Assembly: GCA_026874595.1 (NCBI GenBank)
Contig: CM049308.1
Coordinates: forward strand, 45,827,327 to 45,891,326
From: Sipunculus nudus
Lineage: Eukaryota; Annelida; Sipuncula; Golfingiida; Sipunculidae
Direction of reading: 5' to 3'
Length of the DNA stretch: 64,000 bases
The notes under the pieces are model-generated. The model ran no database searches. It worked only from the letters and a program-made list of their open reading frames with translations, and was not told the origin of the DNA. This document shows positions 24,064 through 37,474 of the stretch, one piece after another (positions within the stretch are counted from its first letter, which is position 1; every line of letters starts with the position of its first letter). A program made the position numbers and the translations under genes.

Positions 24064-25084
24064 ACTAGGGACCAATGGGTCTCGAAACTCAGCTAAATTT
24101 GTCTATAGGGATATTTTTAAAGAAATTTTTTAGAATGACAGTCCTGTGACCTTAACCAATGACCTTGTGACCAAAAAATCTTATAACTTATTATCCTTCA
24201 ACTTGCAGCATTTAGATTATTGTAACAATCTTTTAAAAAGTGACCTCTGACCAGGTAACCTCAAAATCTACAGATTTCCTCACTTTGGGCAAGTAAGCCA
24301 TGTGTGAAAGATTGAAAGTCTGGGATGAAAAGCTTGATTTACATTGCATCCACGATCTTTTTAAAGATGTGGCTCCTGTGACCTTCAACTTTGATCTCTG
24401 AACCCTGAAAAACAAAATGAATTTACTTAAGTGGTGGGTCATTATTAAATCAAGTTTGAAGCCAATCTGTCTATCCAAAGCAGAATTATCACCCATAAAC
24501 TAATTTGTGAATGGATGGGCCCTGAGACCTTGACCTTTGATCCTATGACCCAGGAGTTGACACGGTTCTTACTTAAGTGGTGAGCCATATATAAGTTAAG
24601 TTTCAAACCAATACGTCAAACTAAACCTGAGTTATAATCTGGAAACTAATTTGTGAACAGATGGCCCCTGTGACCGTGACCTTTGACCTTGTGACCCTCA
24701 ATTCATTATGCTCTCCCCATACTGGCAAGTCAGCTGGATGTGCAAGATAGAAAGTTTGGGATGAAAAGCTTGGCTTAAAATGTGGCCATAATCTTTTTTA
24801 ATAAGCCAGTACTGTGACCTTGAACTTTGACCTCATGACCCCAAAATCATTTAGTTTCTTGCTTTAATGGTGGGCCATATGAAAGTCAAGTTTGAAATCC
24901 ATCTGTCAACCCAACCTGGAGTTATCTGGAAACAAATTAGTGTGGACGGACGGACGGACAGACAGACAGGGTGATTACTATAGGGCATCCACTTGTGATC
25001 AATAAACACACCAGGTTTTGGGCCACTAGATGTAATCACAGCTGAGAACCTGACATGATTGTTTTCATTTTGTAGTTAAACAAA
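24064..25084 (+). mobile_element. Family E element with receptor-site-like array, interrupted
   Basis: The start ACTAGGGACC, with CTCAGCTAA soon after, is a variant of the B start. The body is a tandem array of diverged units near 145 bp, each with a TGACCTTGACCTTTGA-like block (for example around 24,677) and the line TAAGTTAAGTTTGAAACCA. A (GACG)n microsatellite lies at 24,943-24,968. No B tail is found before the pogo-like element at 25,087. Confidence 0.5.
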
Positions 25085-25086
25085 TA

Positions 25087-26364
25087 CAGTGAAACCTGTC
25101 TAAAGCGGACAGTCAAGGGACTCAATCATTTTGTCCTAAATAGTGAGGTGTCCTTATTAGGCAGGTTGACCTTGGTTGATAACTGAGGGATTATAAATAA
25201 AGACAACGAACAGCTGCAAGGACGGGTTTATTGTATTATATCAGATTTCATTTAAATGTAAAACATTTTCATCACATCCTGCATTCAATATTCATATACA
25301 AACCGTGATTATTTTTACTTATCTCAAGTAGTGAACAATATAAGGAGAAAAGTCTAAGAAGACATCTGTAAAAACAATGTTCTTATGTTCACGTATGCTC
25401 TTTTTGCTGATTCACTCAGTCGAATAAGCTTGACTTTCTCAGATAGCATAAGCTCCCTCCCAGGAGCACGTGTGGTGCCACCTGACGGCATTGCCTAAAA
25501 CTGTCTTTGTTCAGCTGTCCAAATGCGATAATCTTAAAGATAATGACGACGTTGATAATGCGAAGATTGTAATGGCTACGAACCAGGAAACATTCATTTT
25601 TATAGGTGCATGTAGCTTTAGCCTAAAATCAACTTTCTTTGATGATGGTTGTTTGGTGTGATTTGCCTTAAAGTTGAAGGCACCCGAGATTAAACAAACC
25701 CCGAGGAGCTTGTGCATGGCGGCATGGTACAAACAGCTATGGAGTGAGCAGATGTTTGACACTGAGCAGATCAGTTTGAGACATACTGAGCAAAACCGAT
25801 AAATAAATATCAAACAGCCTGCTATAGGAAAGTGGCTAATTTTACAGTTAGATACTGCGTGGTGAGATAAAGGACACATAGGTAATCGGTAGCCGCTTAA
25901 TCAATTTAATGACCCCGCGGTCAACGAAAATATGCAGCTTCGCAATGTGTGAGTCACACGATGTTTATAGCTTCATATTTGCTGTGTTAATTTAACTTAG
26001 GAGCACATCACTTCTTGACATGAGTACGGACACATATTAAGGTAACAACTTGGGGTTGGCAAAATCCTTTGTGTTCCAGTCCCAGACACAACAACAGTAC
26101 AGGTGGTCTTTGATGTTGCCCTGGGGGAGTGATCAGTGTCCGCCAAAGGTGGCGTATCGTGTCCGCATTTGTCAGGTTCATTTACTCTTAGAATGTTGGT
26201 TTGAGTTGAAATCTGCTGTCCGTTGTCCGCAGTAGTGAGGTGTCCACCTTACAAAGATTCCGCTTATACATAACATATAGGAAATTTTTAAGGGACTTAA
26301 CTATCTTGTCCATTATAGCCAGTTGTCCGCCTAAGTGAGGTGTCCGTTAGACCAGTTTTCACTG
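25087..26364. mobile_element. Pogo/Tigger-like non-autonomous DNA transposon, TA duplication
   Basis: The left end is CAGTGAAACCTGTCTAAAG and the right end is the imperfect inverse, closing with CAGTTTTCACTG; both are flanked by TA (25,085-25,086 and 26,365-26,366). CAGTG-starting inverted repeats with TA duplications are typical of pogo-group Tc1/mariner elements. Segments with GTCCGC and GAGGTGTCC occur near both ends. At 1,278 bp it could hold a gene remnant, but the longest ORF (122 codons, minus strand) shows no transposase motifs I can recognise. Confidence 0.7.
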
Positions 26365-26380
26365 TATTTGTTAAATAACA

Positions 26381-26556
26381 ACAAGGCCTAAAGGCCTAAT
26401 GCGAACCTGTGCTTTGGGAAATACACCAGGTATAATGCTTAAATGCTGGACCATTACTTCTCATGTATATGAACAATGCAGGTACTAAACATTTCGAATA
26501 AGAAAGAATTACACAAACATCACTGCTGAAATTCTGGCATGGGTGCACACAACACA
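26381..26556 (+). mobile_element. Family A element, 5' head (interrupted copy)
   Basis: An A start (ACAAGGCCTAAAGGCC, GCGAACCTGTG) leads through the head to CACACAACACAA, where a family E element is inserted at the same place that is hit in four other A copies. Confidence 0.7.
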
Positions 26557-28068
26557 ACTAGGGACCCATGGATCTCGACGCTCAGCTGAATTTGTCTATA
26601 AGGATATTTTTAAAGAAATTTTTCAGAATGACAATCCTGTGACCTTAACTAATGACCTTGTGACCAAAAAATCTTAAAACTTAATATCCTTGAACTTGCA
26701 GCATTAGGATTACTGTAACAATCTTTTTAAAAGTGACCTTGGCCTCTGACCAGATAACCTCAAATTCTACAGGTTTCCTCACTTTCGGCAATTAAGCCAT
26801 GTGTGAACGTTGGAAAGTTCAGGATGAAAAGTTTGATTTACAGCGCATCCACAATCTTCTGTGACCTTTATCTTAGATCGCTGGACCCTGAAAATCAAAA
26901 TGAATTTACTTATGTGGTTGGTCATTATTAAATCAAGTTTGAAGGCAGTCTGTCTATCCAAAGCAGAATTATCATCCATAAACTAATTTGTGAATGGATG
27001 GGCCCTGTGACCTTGACCTATGACCCAAAAATCAAACAGAATCTTCCCCTAGTGGCAGGTTAGCAATATCTTGAAAATTGAAGGTTTGCTTCCTTTAAAA
27101 GAAATGGGTCCTGTGACCTTGACCTTTTGTCCCTTTGACCCCAAAATCGACATGGTTCTTACTTTAGTGGTGGGACATTTATAAGTTAAGTTTGAAACCA
27201 ATATGTCAAACTAAACTGGAGTTATCATCTGAAAACTAATTTGTGAACAGATGGCCCCTGTGACCTTGACCTTTGACCTTGTGACCACAAATTAATTTAT
27301 GCTCTCCCCATACTGGCAAGTCAGCTAAATGCGCAAGATGGAAAGTTTGGGATGAAAAGCTTGGCTTAAAATACAGCCATACTCTTTTTAATTAAGTGAG
27401 TCCTGTGACCTTGACCACTGACCTCATGACCCCAAAATCATATAGGTTCTTGCTTTAGTGGTGGGCCCTGTGTAAGTCAAGTTTGAAATCCATGTGCCAA
27501 TCCAACCTGGAGTTATTGTCTGGAAACAAATTTGTGTGGATGGACAGACTGACAGACAGACAAGACATTCAAACAGACAGACAGACTGACAGGGTGATAG
27601 GGCATCCACTTGTGATTAATAAACACACCAGGTTTTGGGACATCACAGCTGAGAAACTGACATGATTGTTGTCATTTTATAGTAAATAAATAGAAAAATA
27701 TTCGTTAAAATAGGAAAAAATACAGGTGGCGCCACCACGTTTCAGAAACTGACAAAACTAGTCATGGTCAATATTCAAGGCATGATTCATGACAAACCAT
27801 GCATTAATTATCAAGATATTGGAGGTTTTGTATCAATTTTTTTACTATTCTGGGGGGTACTTTCAAGCCCCATAGCTCGAAGGATATAGGTCGCAGTGAC
27901 CTAATGTCAGGTTTCCGATTAGATTTTTTATTGACCTCCCTGGATCTTCACTTAGATGTTTCTAGAACCAGCTGTTACGATTTGTGCCCTGCTAACAGAC
28001 TGCTGGACGCCCTAACGGACAGGCGCCATTCCTATACCTCAGTTGACTTACAGTCAGCTGAGCTAAAA
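26557..28068 (+). mobile_element. Family E element with B-type tail, nested in family A
   Basis: The start is ACTAGGGACCCATGG with GCTCAGCTG; the end is CAGCTGAGCTAAAA. The body repeats the receptor-site-like units (for example TGACCTTTGACCT at 27,267-27,279), then a CAGA/ACAG microsatellite (27,543-27,593), a segment with a GGTGGCGCCACC palindrome (27,725) and the B tail. It combines B ends with a body type found also inside family D. Confidence 0.65.
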
Positions 28069-29064
28069 ATAATTGTAGCTGGCACCACCAGTCTTGTATA
28101 CAACAAAGCTATTCGATAGGTATAAATATGCCTAATTTCAGGATGATATATCAAATTCCTCTACAGAAATAAGCAGGCACATACACTGTGCAAAAGTCTT
28201 GTGAACGAGAAAGCCATCAAAGACACATAGACAGATCATAATTTCAGGCCAATACATCAAACTTACCTTGAGTCTGGTGCATGGGGCTGACCAGGCTTAG
28301 GTGAGAAAGGCAGTTGCCCCGACTGAACTGTGACAAATTTGCTTGCTCAGGCTACTGCACTGAGTGAACTCATGACCTGCACCTGGCTAGACTGGGTGAA
28401 CTTTTGACCTGTACCTGGCTGCACTGAGTGAACTCTTGACCTGTTGCCTAATCTGATAGTTGGCAGTCTGCCAAAGCTATAAATAGACTGGCTCCACATG
28501 CAGCCCTGAGGGACATGACACCCATGAGGTGATCACATTGTGCCCATGAAGTGTTCACATGTCACCCATGAGGGGATCACATGCCTTGTGCTTGGCTGCA
28601 CTGATTGAACTCTTGACCTATATCTGGCTGCACTGAATGAACTCTTGATCTATTGCAAGATCTGAAACAGTTGGCAGTTTCCTAACCTATTTGAATATAC
28701 AGACACAATCTTGGCCTGTTGGCATATATGTTTACACATACTGAAAGACTTTGGCTAAAATGCTTTTTTTTCAAGCTGAAATATTCATAAACTTTTTATC
28801 AAAATATCTAGATTAATAAAAAATGCAGTTCTTTCATTGTTAAAGGTCCAATAATTCTGCCAAAAATCATTCAAGTAAACTTGAACAAAGGCCACCTAAG
28901 AATAATTTTTGTTCCATGTTACAGAAGTTATAATTGAAACAATAATTTTGTAGAAGAACAGTTTTGCAGTCCTCAGTTTGAGTTAGAAATAATAATGGCC
29001 ATAATACCAACTTGAGCTTTTCTGATATGATTGAAAGAACCATGTCCTAGGATAATTCTTTTGA
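28069..29064 (+). repeat. Family A body resumed
   Basis: It restarts at ATTGTAGCTGGCACC, contains the TGCACTGAGTGAACTC cores (28,355-28,690) and the A bridge, and stops in the ATTCTTTTGAA segment, where a B' element begins. Confidence 0.65.
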
Positions 29065-31435
29065 ACAAGTGACCCATGGGTCATGACACTCAGCTGCCAA
29101 GCATGACCTGTGACATTATGGACTGAGATTCACAACTTCCAGTAAAATTTTGAAGAACCAATTTGCCAATTTGTTGAAAATTTTCTATGACAACAGAAAT
29201 ATATATCACCTATGTCTGGTTAAAACACAGTGAATTGATGGTCTGAGGAAAATGCATGATTGTTAAGCTATCAGGAACTATTCCAACAGCTTGCTTGAAA
29301 CCTGTCAGTCTCAAAAGGAACACCACAAAGGGCAAATATAAGATCAAATTATATAGCAAAAATCAAGGAAATACATGCAAGAATTATTGAGAAACAGGTG
29401 CTTCTGTATGAATTTTTATTTAATACTAGCCAACTGTACTGCACTTTTATAAATGATAGTAATATTTATTCAGAAATATTTAACCCAATCCTTTACAAGA
29501 TTACATAAATATACATCCAACTGCATTCACTTTAACTGTTCTTGAGATAATATGATCAAAAGGAATTAAAAGATGGTTGCCTGGTGGCCATATTGGACTT
29601 CTGACAAGTCTGAAATCAGACAACAAACATTCTCTAAATCGGACCAAACATTAAAGAAAAATTACTGAAACTGCCCTGAAGAAAGAATTTCTAAGGTGGC
29701 TAACTGGCAGACATAATGGATTTCTGACAAGTATGACATTTGATATCCCACATTCTCCAATAAGAGACCAAACTTGGGGCAAATTATCCAGTAATAAATG
29801 CCCAAAATAATTCAAAAGGCATGTCCAGGCCCTCATATCAGATTTATAGATATGCAATTGTAAAAAGTGTAAGTACAATATTTTTATTATCACTCTGCTT
29901 TTCAATGAGGTCAGCAGGGTAGGTAAACTGCCAAACCTGAAAGAAAAGAAATGCAGAAAGCATGTTTAAGAGTCTTGAAATAAAACAAAAAGCCATCCTA
30001 AATCAAGGTAAAATATTCAGATATCTAGGAAACTAAGTTTATTGCTAGGATTCCATAAAATAAACTGCAAAATGTTCCCATCATCTTATAAATCAGTAGC
30101 TAAACCTTAATACTATACTCTCATAGTCTTAATGCCTGGCTGAAGCATTCTGACAACAGTGTTTTTGTTATGAAGTAACGAGGTACTTATCACTGAGCCT
30201 TATCACTTAATAGGCTGATACAAAAGGGAGTCATATGTCACCAGTGTCACTCACAATTACAGCCACACAGGGAGATTTACCAGCTGGAGTGGGATGGTTA
30301 TATATACAAGAAAAATAGAGATGGTCTATAAAATAAGTAATTGTGAACATCCCTGACCTATGACCTTGGCCTTTTGCCCATACATCAACTGGATTCTTTC
30401 TAAATGATGGGTAACTACTGACCAGTTAAATCTGGTGTAATTACTTGGCAACCAATGGGTGAATAACTTTGACCTGCAACCTTTAACCTGCTGACCAGCT
30501 GACCTCAAAATCAATAATTTATTTATTCAAGCAAAAAGACCCATAAATATGAAGTTTGAGTCAAACTGAGTGATGCATAGATGTGGCATATGTGAAAGAC
30601 TGAAGGTTTGGGTTGAACAGTTACACTTGAAATATGCTCACAAGCATTTAGAACAATTAAATATTGTGACCTTGACCTTTGACTTTTTGACCTCAACATC
30701 AATAGGCTTCTTCCCTTATTGGTAGGTAAGCCATATATGACAGATGGAAGGTACAGATTGAAAAGTTTGCCTGAAAATGACTCCACGCAAGAAGTGGGTG
30801 CTGTGAACTTGACCTTTGACCTCAAAATCAACAGGTCTTTTCCCCTGTTGGCAGAGAAGCGATGTCAGTGCTGGAAGGTTTGGAATGAAAAGTCTAGCTT
30901 GAAATGTGTCCACTACCTTTTCAAAGAAGTGGATCCTGTGACCCTGACCTTTGACCTTGTGACCTCAAAATCTATAGGATTCTTCTCCAACTTAGTAGGT
31001 GAGCTATATGTGAAAGATCAAAGAATTGGGATGAAAGGGTTTGCTTAAAATGCATCCACAGGCTTTTCAAAGAGGAGGCTCGTGACCTTGACCTTTGACC
31101 TTTTGACCTAAAATAAATTATGGTTCTTCCCCTGTTGGTAGGTGAGCTGTATGTGAAAGATGGAAGGTTTGGGATGAAAATTTTGTCTCAATGAGTTATT
31201 TCTGGGGGGTGCAAACACACCCCATAACTTCGAGAATATAGGTCGCAGTGACCTAATTTCAGGATTGCAAGGAGATCTTTTTATAACCTCTAAGACTGCA
31301 TAGGGTTCATGGCCCTAGCCCCAATGGTTACGATTTGTGCCCTGCTAACGGCCGGCCGGATGGACAGACGGAAGGACGCCGGAAAAAGACCCATCGCTAT
31401 AGCCCAGCATGACTGAAAGTCAGCTGAGCTAAAAA
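29065..31435 (+). mobile_element. Family B' element with receptor-site-like array
   Basis: The start ACAAGTGACCCATGGGTC with CTCAGCTGCC and the end CAGCTGAGCTAAAA mark a B-type element. Its first 1.2 kb is AT-rich, low-copy sequence (29,100-30,330) without a recognisable gene, although a minus-strand ORF of 84 codons lies at 29,651-29,905. From 30,340 to 31,190 it carries units with TGACCTTTGACC blocks (30,945-30,957 and 31,088-31,100 among others). The tail has a short GGCCGG/GACGG-rich stretch. Confidence 0.6.
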
Positions 31436-33050
31436 CAGGTCAATGTAGGTGACACCACAAAATCTGCAACTTCAAATATGAGTCATGTGACCAACATTTC
31501 CACAATACTTGGTAATGCTAGCTTCTGTCATTTCTGAGATAACATGTCAGTATGCTTACTTGGCAAGATGACTGTTCAAATTTGTTTCACTACAATAAAA
31601 TTCATCAAAAGCAAACCATTTGAACAAACTTAGCTTGCCTCTGGGATAATTTCTGTAAAATATTGAACAATTTGGCTGGTCCATTTACAAGAAGCAGATA
31701 GCAAAAAAACTTAGCTGAATCTCACAGATTTTTTCAGATGGCTTCTTTTTGCATTAAAATTCATTATGCAAGCTCCAGTCATTTCGAAATAGTATGGGTG
31801 AACGTACACCTGTGATTGTAAACACTGCCTGGCATAAGGAATATCTAAAATCATAAATCTACATTTTTTTTAAGTTTTTAAAAACACATTCTTGTCAATA
31901 TTAACCATAGATAACCTGAAATCTAAATGTCTGGAGGCATTATGTAACAGATGCTGATAAAACTGGTTCCAGGCTAGATGTATCTGCCTCACACAGCTAA
32001 CATATATGGTAAAATGACTCAATCAATCTCCACAATTCAGCCAAAAATCATTCATGTGGAACCATAAAAGACAATTATTATAAGAATTATTGTAGGGATT
32101 ATTCTTGTAAAATATTTAACAAACTGGCTTCAGTGGCATCAGTCAAAAAACGTTTTGCAGGTTAATAACTCATATAGGATGATACAGCAAAATGGCTAAG
32201 TTCAGCTTCCCGTAACTCAGCCAAAAAGCACTGAACCAAAACCATTTGAACAATCTTGAATTATCAACATCTGAGGATAATTAATATGTTAGATTTAAAA
32301 ATTTGGCCCTGTGGTTTTTGAGAAGAAGATCTATGTAGCCACTGAGCTAAAATGGGCTGTTATGGCATATGACTAAATTCAGCTTCCAATAACTTAGCCA
32401 AAATTCACTGAAAAGAGACCATTTGAACAAACTTCAGAAAGCACTACCCTAGGATCTTTTCTGTGCGATATTAAACATTTTGGCAATATGGTTTCAGAGA
32501 AGAAGTTTGTTGTAGCCCTCAGTGTACTACAGGCACTGATGACCCCGTACAAAAAAGACCAATGCAGGTGGCGCCACCAATACCTCAATTTCAGATATGA
32601 TCTATGTGACCAACATTGGCATAAAATTTGGTGATGATAGCTACAGCCCTTTCTGAGATTTAAATTTTAATATGCTTTTTTGCACAGTTAACAAAGTTCA
32701 ACCTCCTGTATCTCGGCCAAAAATCTCCGAACTGGAACCATTCGAACAAACTTGTGAAAGATAGTTCCAAGGATCATTTCTGTGAAATATTGGACAATTT
32801 GGCTGGACAGTTTTGGAGAAGAAGATTTTTAAAGCTTTTTCAGCTTTTTTCCTATAAAATCTAAGAAAATGCAGTTAGAAAAAAAAAATATAGTTTTTTT
32901 GGATGACTGATTATTTGCAAAAAATTTGGTGATGCTAGCTCCTGCCATTTTTGAGATAGCTATGGTTAACGTACAGATGATGCATGACGCACGACAGATG
33001 ACGCACGGCGGACGACGCCGCACCATCGCATAAGCTCACAGGTTCGCTGA
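31436..33050 (+). repeat. Family A body and 3' terminus
   Basis: The host A copy resumes at CAGGTCAATGTAGGTG, runs through the remaining A units (GGTGGCGCCACC at about 32,568) and ends in a GACGCACGAC-type microsatellite and the A terminus TAAGCTCACAGGTTCGCT. Confidence 0.65.
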
Positions 33051-33385
33051 AAAAATTTTTAAATAATATAATTGAATAAATGATTATTAAAATAATATTA
33101 TAAATGTATTCATGAATGCATTCATGTATACATTTTGAAAGTATTTGCATTTGCATTCAAATACTTTCTTCTTACTTGTATTAGTAGTTGTATTCATTTT
33201 CATGAAGGAACTTTTGAATATTTGTATTCATATTCATATACAATTATAAAGTATTCACTCAGGGTCTCGTATTTATAAAGTTTCAGTCAAATGAAACTGT
33301 TGAGAATCAAGGATATACACATTTCACAAATTTAATTAAAAATCATAAGTACCTGGTTTTTCCATGGCTTTAATTGATAATTAAA
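33051..33385 (+). repeat. Family B leader fragment
   Basis: It matches the B leader (CATTCATGAATGCATTCATG at about 33,108) and stops after TAATTAAA, the position at which B elements are also broken at 11,856. Confidence 0.6.
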
Positions 33386-33554
33386 ACAAGGCCTACAGGC
33401 CTAATGCGAAACTGTGCAAAGATTGGGAGTATGGAGATTTATTTTTTAAATTTAATATTGATCCTCTTAAGTCCTGTATATCTACCTTAGTCATTATGAT
33501 TTCAGCAAAATGGATGTTTCAGACCTGCAAGTTTCAGACTAGGACATTTTAAAA
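33386..33554 (+). mobile_element. Family A element, 5' head with divergent segment
   Basis: The A start is intact (ACAAGGCCTACAGGCC) but the following 130 bp differ from the other A heads. A family C element begins at 33,555. Confidence 0.55.
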
Positions 33555-35132
33555 CTAGAATTTGGGTAGTCAACAAGCGACTATGTGTATTCGCAGAAAT
33601 CAGAGTGGGACGGGTGAAGTGAGGCATGGATTAAGTGGCAAGGGGAAAAGAGTGAGGTGTGTTGCATATTAACATGGATGGAGTGGTTGCAGGTGGCCCC
33701 ACCAGTTTTGCCTATGATGAAGAGCTATGTGAGATCTATACACAAGCAGAATTTTGGCCCAATCGGTCAAACGGTTCCCGAGATATGAGTTTGGATGTCT
33801 GCAGAGTAAACCTGAATGTAGGTGGCGCCACCTGTCATAAAATCAAGAGAGCTGTCCAGGATGTATAAACCTGCAAAATTTCGGGCGGATAAGTCAAACC
33901 ACTTCTGAGATATGAGTGATTTTATCCCAAGGCAGATGAACAGATGGACACTGTGCATAATTGATTGCAGGTTGTGCCACCAGTTTTGCCTATGATGAAG
34001 AGCTATGTGAGATCTTTACACAAGCAGAATTTTGACCAAATCGGTCAAACAGTTCCCGAGATATGAGTTTGGATGTCTGTAGAGTAAACCTGAATGTAGG
34101 TGGCACCACCTGTCATAAAATCAAGAGAGCTGTCCAGGATGTATAAACCTGCAAAATTTCAGGCGGATAAGTCAAGCCACTTCTGAGATATGAGAGATTT
34201 TATCCCAAGGCAGATGAACAGATGGACACTGTGCATAAGTGGTTGCAGGTGGTGCCACCAGTTTTGCCTATGATGAAGAGCTATGTGAGATCTATACACA
34301 TGCAAAATTTTGGCTCAATCGGTCAAACGGTTCCGAGGTATGAGCTTGGATGTCTGCAGAGTAAACGTGAATGTAGGTGGCGCCACCTTCATAAAAATCG
34401 AGAAAGCTGTCCAGGATGTATAAACCTGCAAAATTTCAGGTGGAAAAGTCAAACCACTTCTGAGATATGAGTGATTTTATCTCAAAGCAGATTAACAGAT
34501 TGACGCTGTGCATAAATGGTTGCAGGTGGCGCCACCAGTTTTGCCTATGAATAAGAGCTATGTGAGATCTATACACATGCAAAGTTTTGGCTCAATCGGT
34601 CAAACGGTTCCATCTATATGAGCTTGGATGTCTGCAGAGTAAACGTGAATGTAGGTGGCGCCACCTTCATAAAATCGAGAAAGCTGTCCAGGATGTATAA
34701 ACCTGCCAAATGTCAGGTGGAAAAGTAAACCACTGCTGAGATATGAGTGATTTTATCCCAAAGCAGATGAACAGATGGACGCTGTGCAAAAATTGCTGCA
34801 GGTGGCACCACCATTTTTAGTGTATGTTATAAAGCTATCAAAGGGCTACATTTGTGCAAATTTTTTTGCCTGATCAGTCAAACAGTTCCCTAGATATGTG
34901 GGTTTATGTGTGGAAACACACACAAATGGACGCTGGGCAGAGAGGAAAGGTCAGAGGTCAACAAAAAATGAGGGCGCAGCAGTTCACATGTGACCAATCA
35001 TAATTCCAAATTTTAAAAAATTCTGCCCAGCTGTTTTGGAGGAGTTCTCCGGAAACCTATGTGGCAATGGTGGCAGCGTCAGCGTCCGACTGAAAACATA
35101 GTATCAGCAAAACTCTGTTTTGGCAGATACAA
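33555..35132 (+). mobile_element. Family C element, nested in family A
   Basis: Start CTAGAATTTGGGTAGTC and end TTTTGGCAGATACAA. The body is the clearest tandem array in the window: about nine half-units between 33,680 and 34,900, alternately followed by GTTTTGCCTATGA and by TGTCATAAAATCAAGA, so that the full period is about 270-275 bp. Most begin with GGTGGCGCCACC or one-base variants. Confidence 0.75.
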
Positions 35133-36726
35133 TGATTGTAGCTGGCACCAGCAGTCTTATATAAAACAAAGAGATATATAAATATGCCCAATGTCAAACT
35201 GATATGTCAAACCCCTCCTGTGAAATAAGCAGGGACATACACTATGCAAAAATTATTGTAGGTGGCCCCACCAGTCTTGTACACTATAAAGCTACCCGAT
35301 ATGTATAAACATGCCAAATTTTAGGCTGATGTATCAAATTCCTCTGTAGAAATATGCAGGCGCATACACTGCAAAAGTCAATGTAGGTGGCACCACCTGT
35401 CTTGTAAATAAGAATACCATCAAAGACGCATAGACAGATCAAAATATCAGTCCAATACATCAAACTTCCCCAGAGCTGAGGCTGACAAGGCTTAGGTGAG
35501 GAAGGCAGTTGCCCCCGTATGACCTGTGACAAATTGCTGCCTCAAGCTACTGCACTAAGTGAACTCTTGACCTGCACCTGGCTAGACTGAGTGAACTTTT
35601 GACCTGTACCTGGCTGCACTGAGTGAACTCTTGACCTATTGCACAATCTGACACAGTTGGCAGTCTGCCAAAGCTATAAATAGATTCAGGCTGAACTTTG
35701 GTGTCTAATATGATGCAGTTAGCAGTCTTCACAAGCTATAAATAGAATGCAGCTACTGCACTGAGTGAACTCCTGACCTCTACCTGGTTGCACTTTTTCC
35801 AATCCTGGCACTGTGCCAAAACTATTTATAGAGCTGACATCATCTTGGCTAATGGCCAACATCAAGGCACTGGCAATCTGCCAATGGTAAACCCAGTGCT
35901 GCCATCTGTACACAAAAGTGGCACAAAAAAGGCTTAGGTGAGGAAGGCAGTTGCCCCCGTATGACCTGTGACAAATTGCTGCCTCAAGCTACTGCACTAA
36001 GTGAACTCTTGACCTGCACCTGGCTAGACTGAGTGAACTTTTGACCTGTACCTGGCTGCACTGAGTGAACTCTTGACCTATAGCATAATCTGACACAGTT
36101 GGCAGTCTGCCAAAGCTATAAATAGATTCAGGCTGAATTTTGGTGTCAAATATGATGCAGTTAGCAGTCTTCACAAGCTATAAATAGAATGCAGCTACTG
36201 CACTGAGTGAACTCTTGACCTCTACCTGGTTGCACTTTTTCCAATCCTGGCACTGTGCCAAAACTATTTATAGAGCTGACATCATCTTGGCTAATGGCCA
36301 ACATCAAGGCACTGGCAATCTGCCAATGGTAAACCCAGTGCTGCCATCTGTACACAAAAGTGGTCCCTACTTGAAATAACTTAACCGAACTGGAACCATT
36401 CGAACAAACTTGAGATAGATTGTTCCAGGGATCATTTCTGTGAAATATTGGACAATCTGGCTGGACAGTTTCAGAGAAGAAGATTTTTAAAGCTTTCTTA
36501 GCTTTTTCGCTATAAAATCTAAGAAAATGCAGTTAGAAAAAAAATAAACAAAATTCGATATAGTTTTTTGGATGACTGATTATTTGCAAAAAATTTGGTG
36601 ATGCTAGGTCATGCCGTTTTTGAGATAGCTATGGTTAACGTACAGACGACGCACAACGTATGACGCACGACGCACAACACACGACGCGCGACGCCGCACC
36701 ATCGCATAAGCTCATAGGTTCGCTAA
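35133..36726 (+). repeat. Family A body and 3' terminus
   Basis: The A copy resumes at TGATTGTAGCTGGCACC and ends in GACG/ACGCACG repeats and the A terminus (TAAGCTCATAGGTTCGCTAA). It contains the 442-bp duplication described separately. Confidence 0.7.
35479..36362 (+). repeat. 442-bp tandem duplication in family A core
   Basis: 35,479-35,920 and 35,921-36,362 are almost identical; I count about six single-base differences. Each copy has the GGCTTAGGTGAGGAAGGCAG segment, several TGCACTGAGTGAACTC units and the AATCCTGGCACTGTGCC segment. The join is in A-rich sequence before GGCTTAGGTG. Confidence 0.9.
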
Positions 36727-37410
36727 AAAAATATATATTCACCTTTGAACACTGTCACATCAGTCTACACACTTAACATAGCAAGACACTTATGACAATT
36801 ATTAGCATAATAGATACATTATGAGAACTTGTCAAAGATCTGATTTTTTTTATCACATTTAAATATTTTTATTTTTTAAAACGTATCAGAAAAAAAATAA
36901 TCTCAGCTATAAAACTAATACATGTGCTAAAAATAACCTAAGGATCAATATATTATACAAGGAGCAAACTTGAGTAGGGCATGATTGATTTTATTGACTG
37001 AAATAAAGGAATCAGTACTATAAATTTTGATTATTACCCAGTATCATGTCACAGCTGATACAGCCATGAGTCCAAACATCATTAGTCAAACATATTGACA
37101 TCTTTAATGAGCACTTGTCTGAGTAATATTTTAAATTTTTGACATAATTAATTTTTTTAATTCTGTAATAACTATATAAACCAACAAATTAAACACCTAG
37201 AAAAGACCTGGATATTTAGATTAATTAAATATAATCAACTGCATCTTTGTCTTTCATTAATTTGCTTCATATAATCCCTAATAGTAAACAATTTTATTTA
37301 ATTATTTATTTTTCATATATTTTATTGAAATGAAAAATACCCAATGTTGACTGCATCGTGTCATTTGGAATACATTTTAGGCCATCCATGAAAGATCCAT
37401 AAACATAAGT
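36727..37410 (+). repeat. Family B body, diverged, resumed
   Basis: AT-rich text continues the B leader (TCAGTCTACACAC, later ATCAACTGCATCTTTGTCT) and stops at AGTAATT, where the DIRS-like element is inserted. Confidence 0.55.
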
Positions 37411-37411
37411 A

Positions 37412-37474
37412 ATTCTACCTACTCATGCAGCATCCTGAGATCAACCGAGATAGCGCATGCGCATCAGGAGCATC
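37412..37474 (+). repeat. Left inverted terminal repeat of the DIRS-like element
   Basis: It starts ATTCTACCTACTCATGCAGC and pairs imperfectly with 42,221-42,285. Its first 39 bases are complementary, with one mismatch, to 42,042-42,080 in the internal complementary region. Confidence 0.85.

Noticed and set aside
25511-25879. 122-codon minus-strand ORF in the pogo-like element as a transposase remnant
   Set aside because: Cys- and Leu-rich residues show no helix-turn-helix or DDD pattern; it opposes a shorter plus-strand ORF and may be chance.
33555-35132. Regularly spaced short palindromes with variable spacers, superficially CRISPR-like
   Set aside because: Spacers are homologous to each other and the context is a eukaryotic transposable element; units of about 135 bp are diverged tandem repeats.
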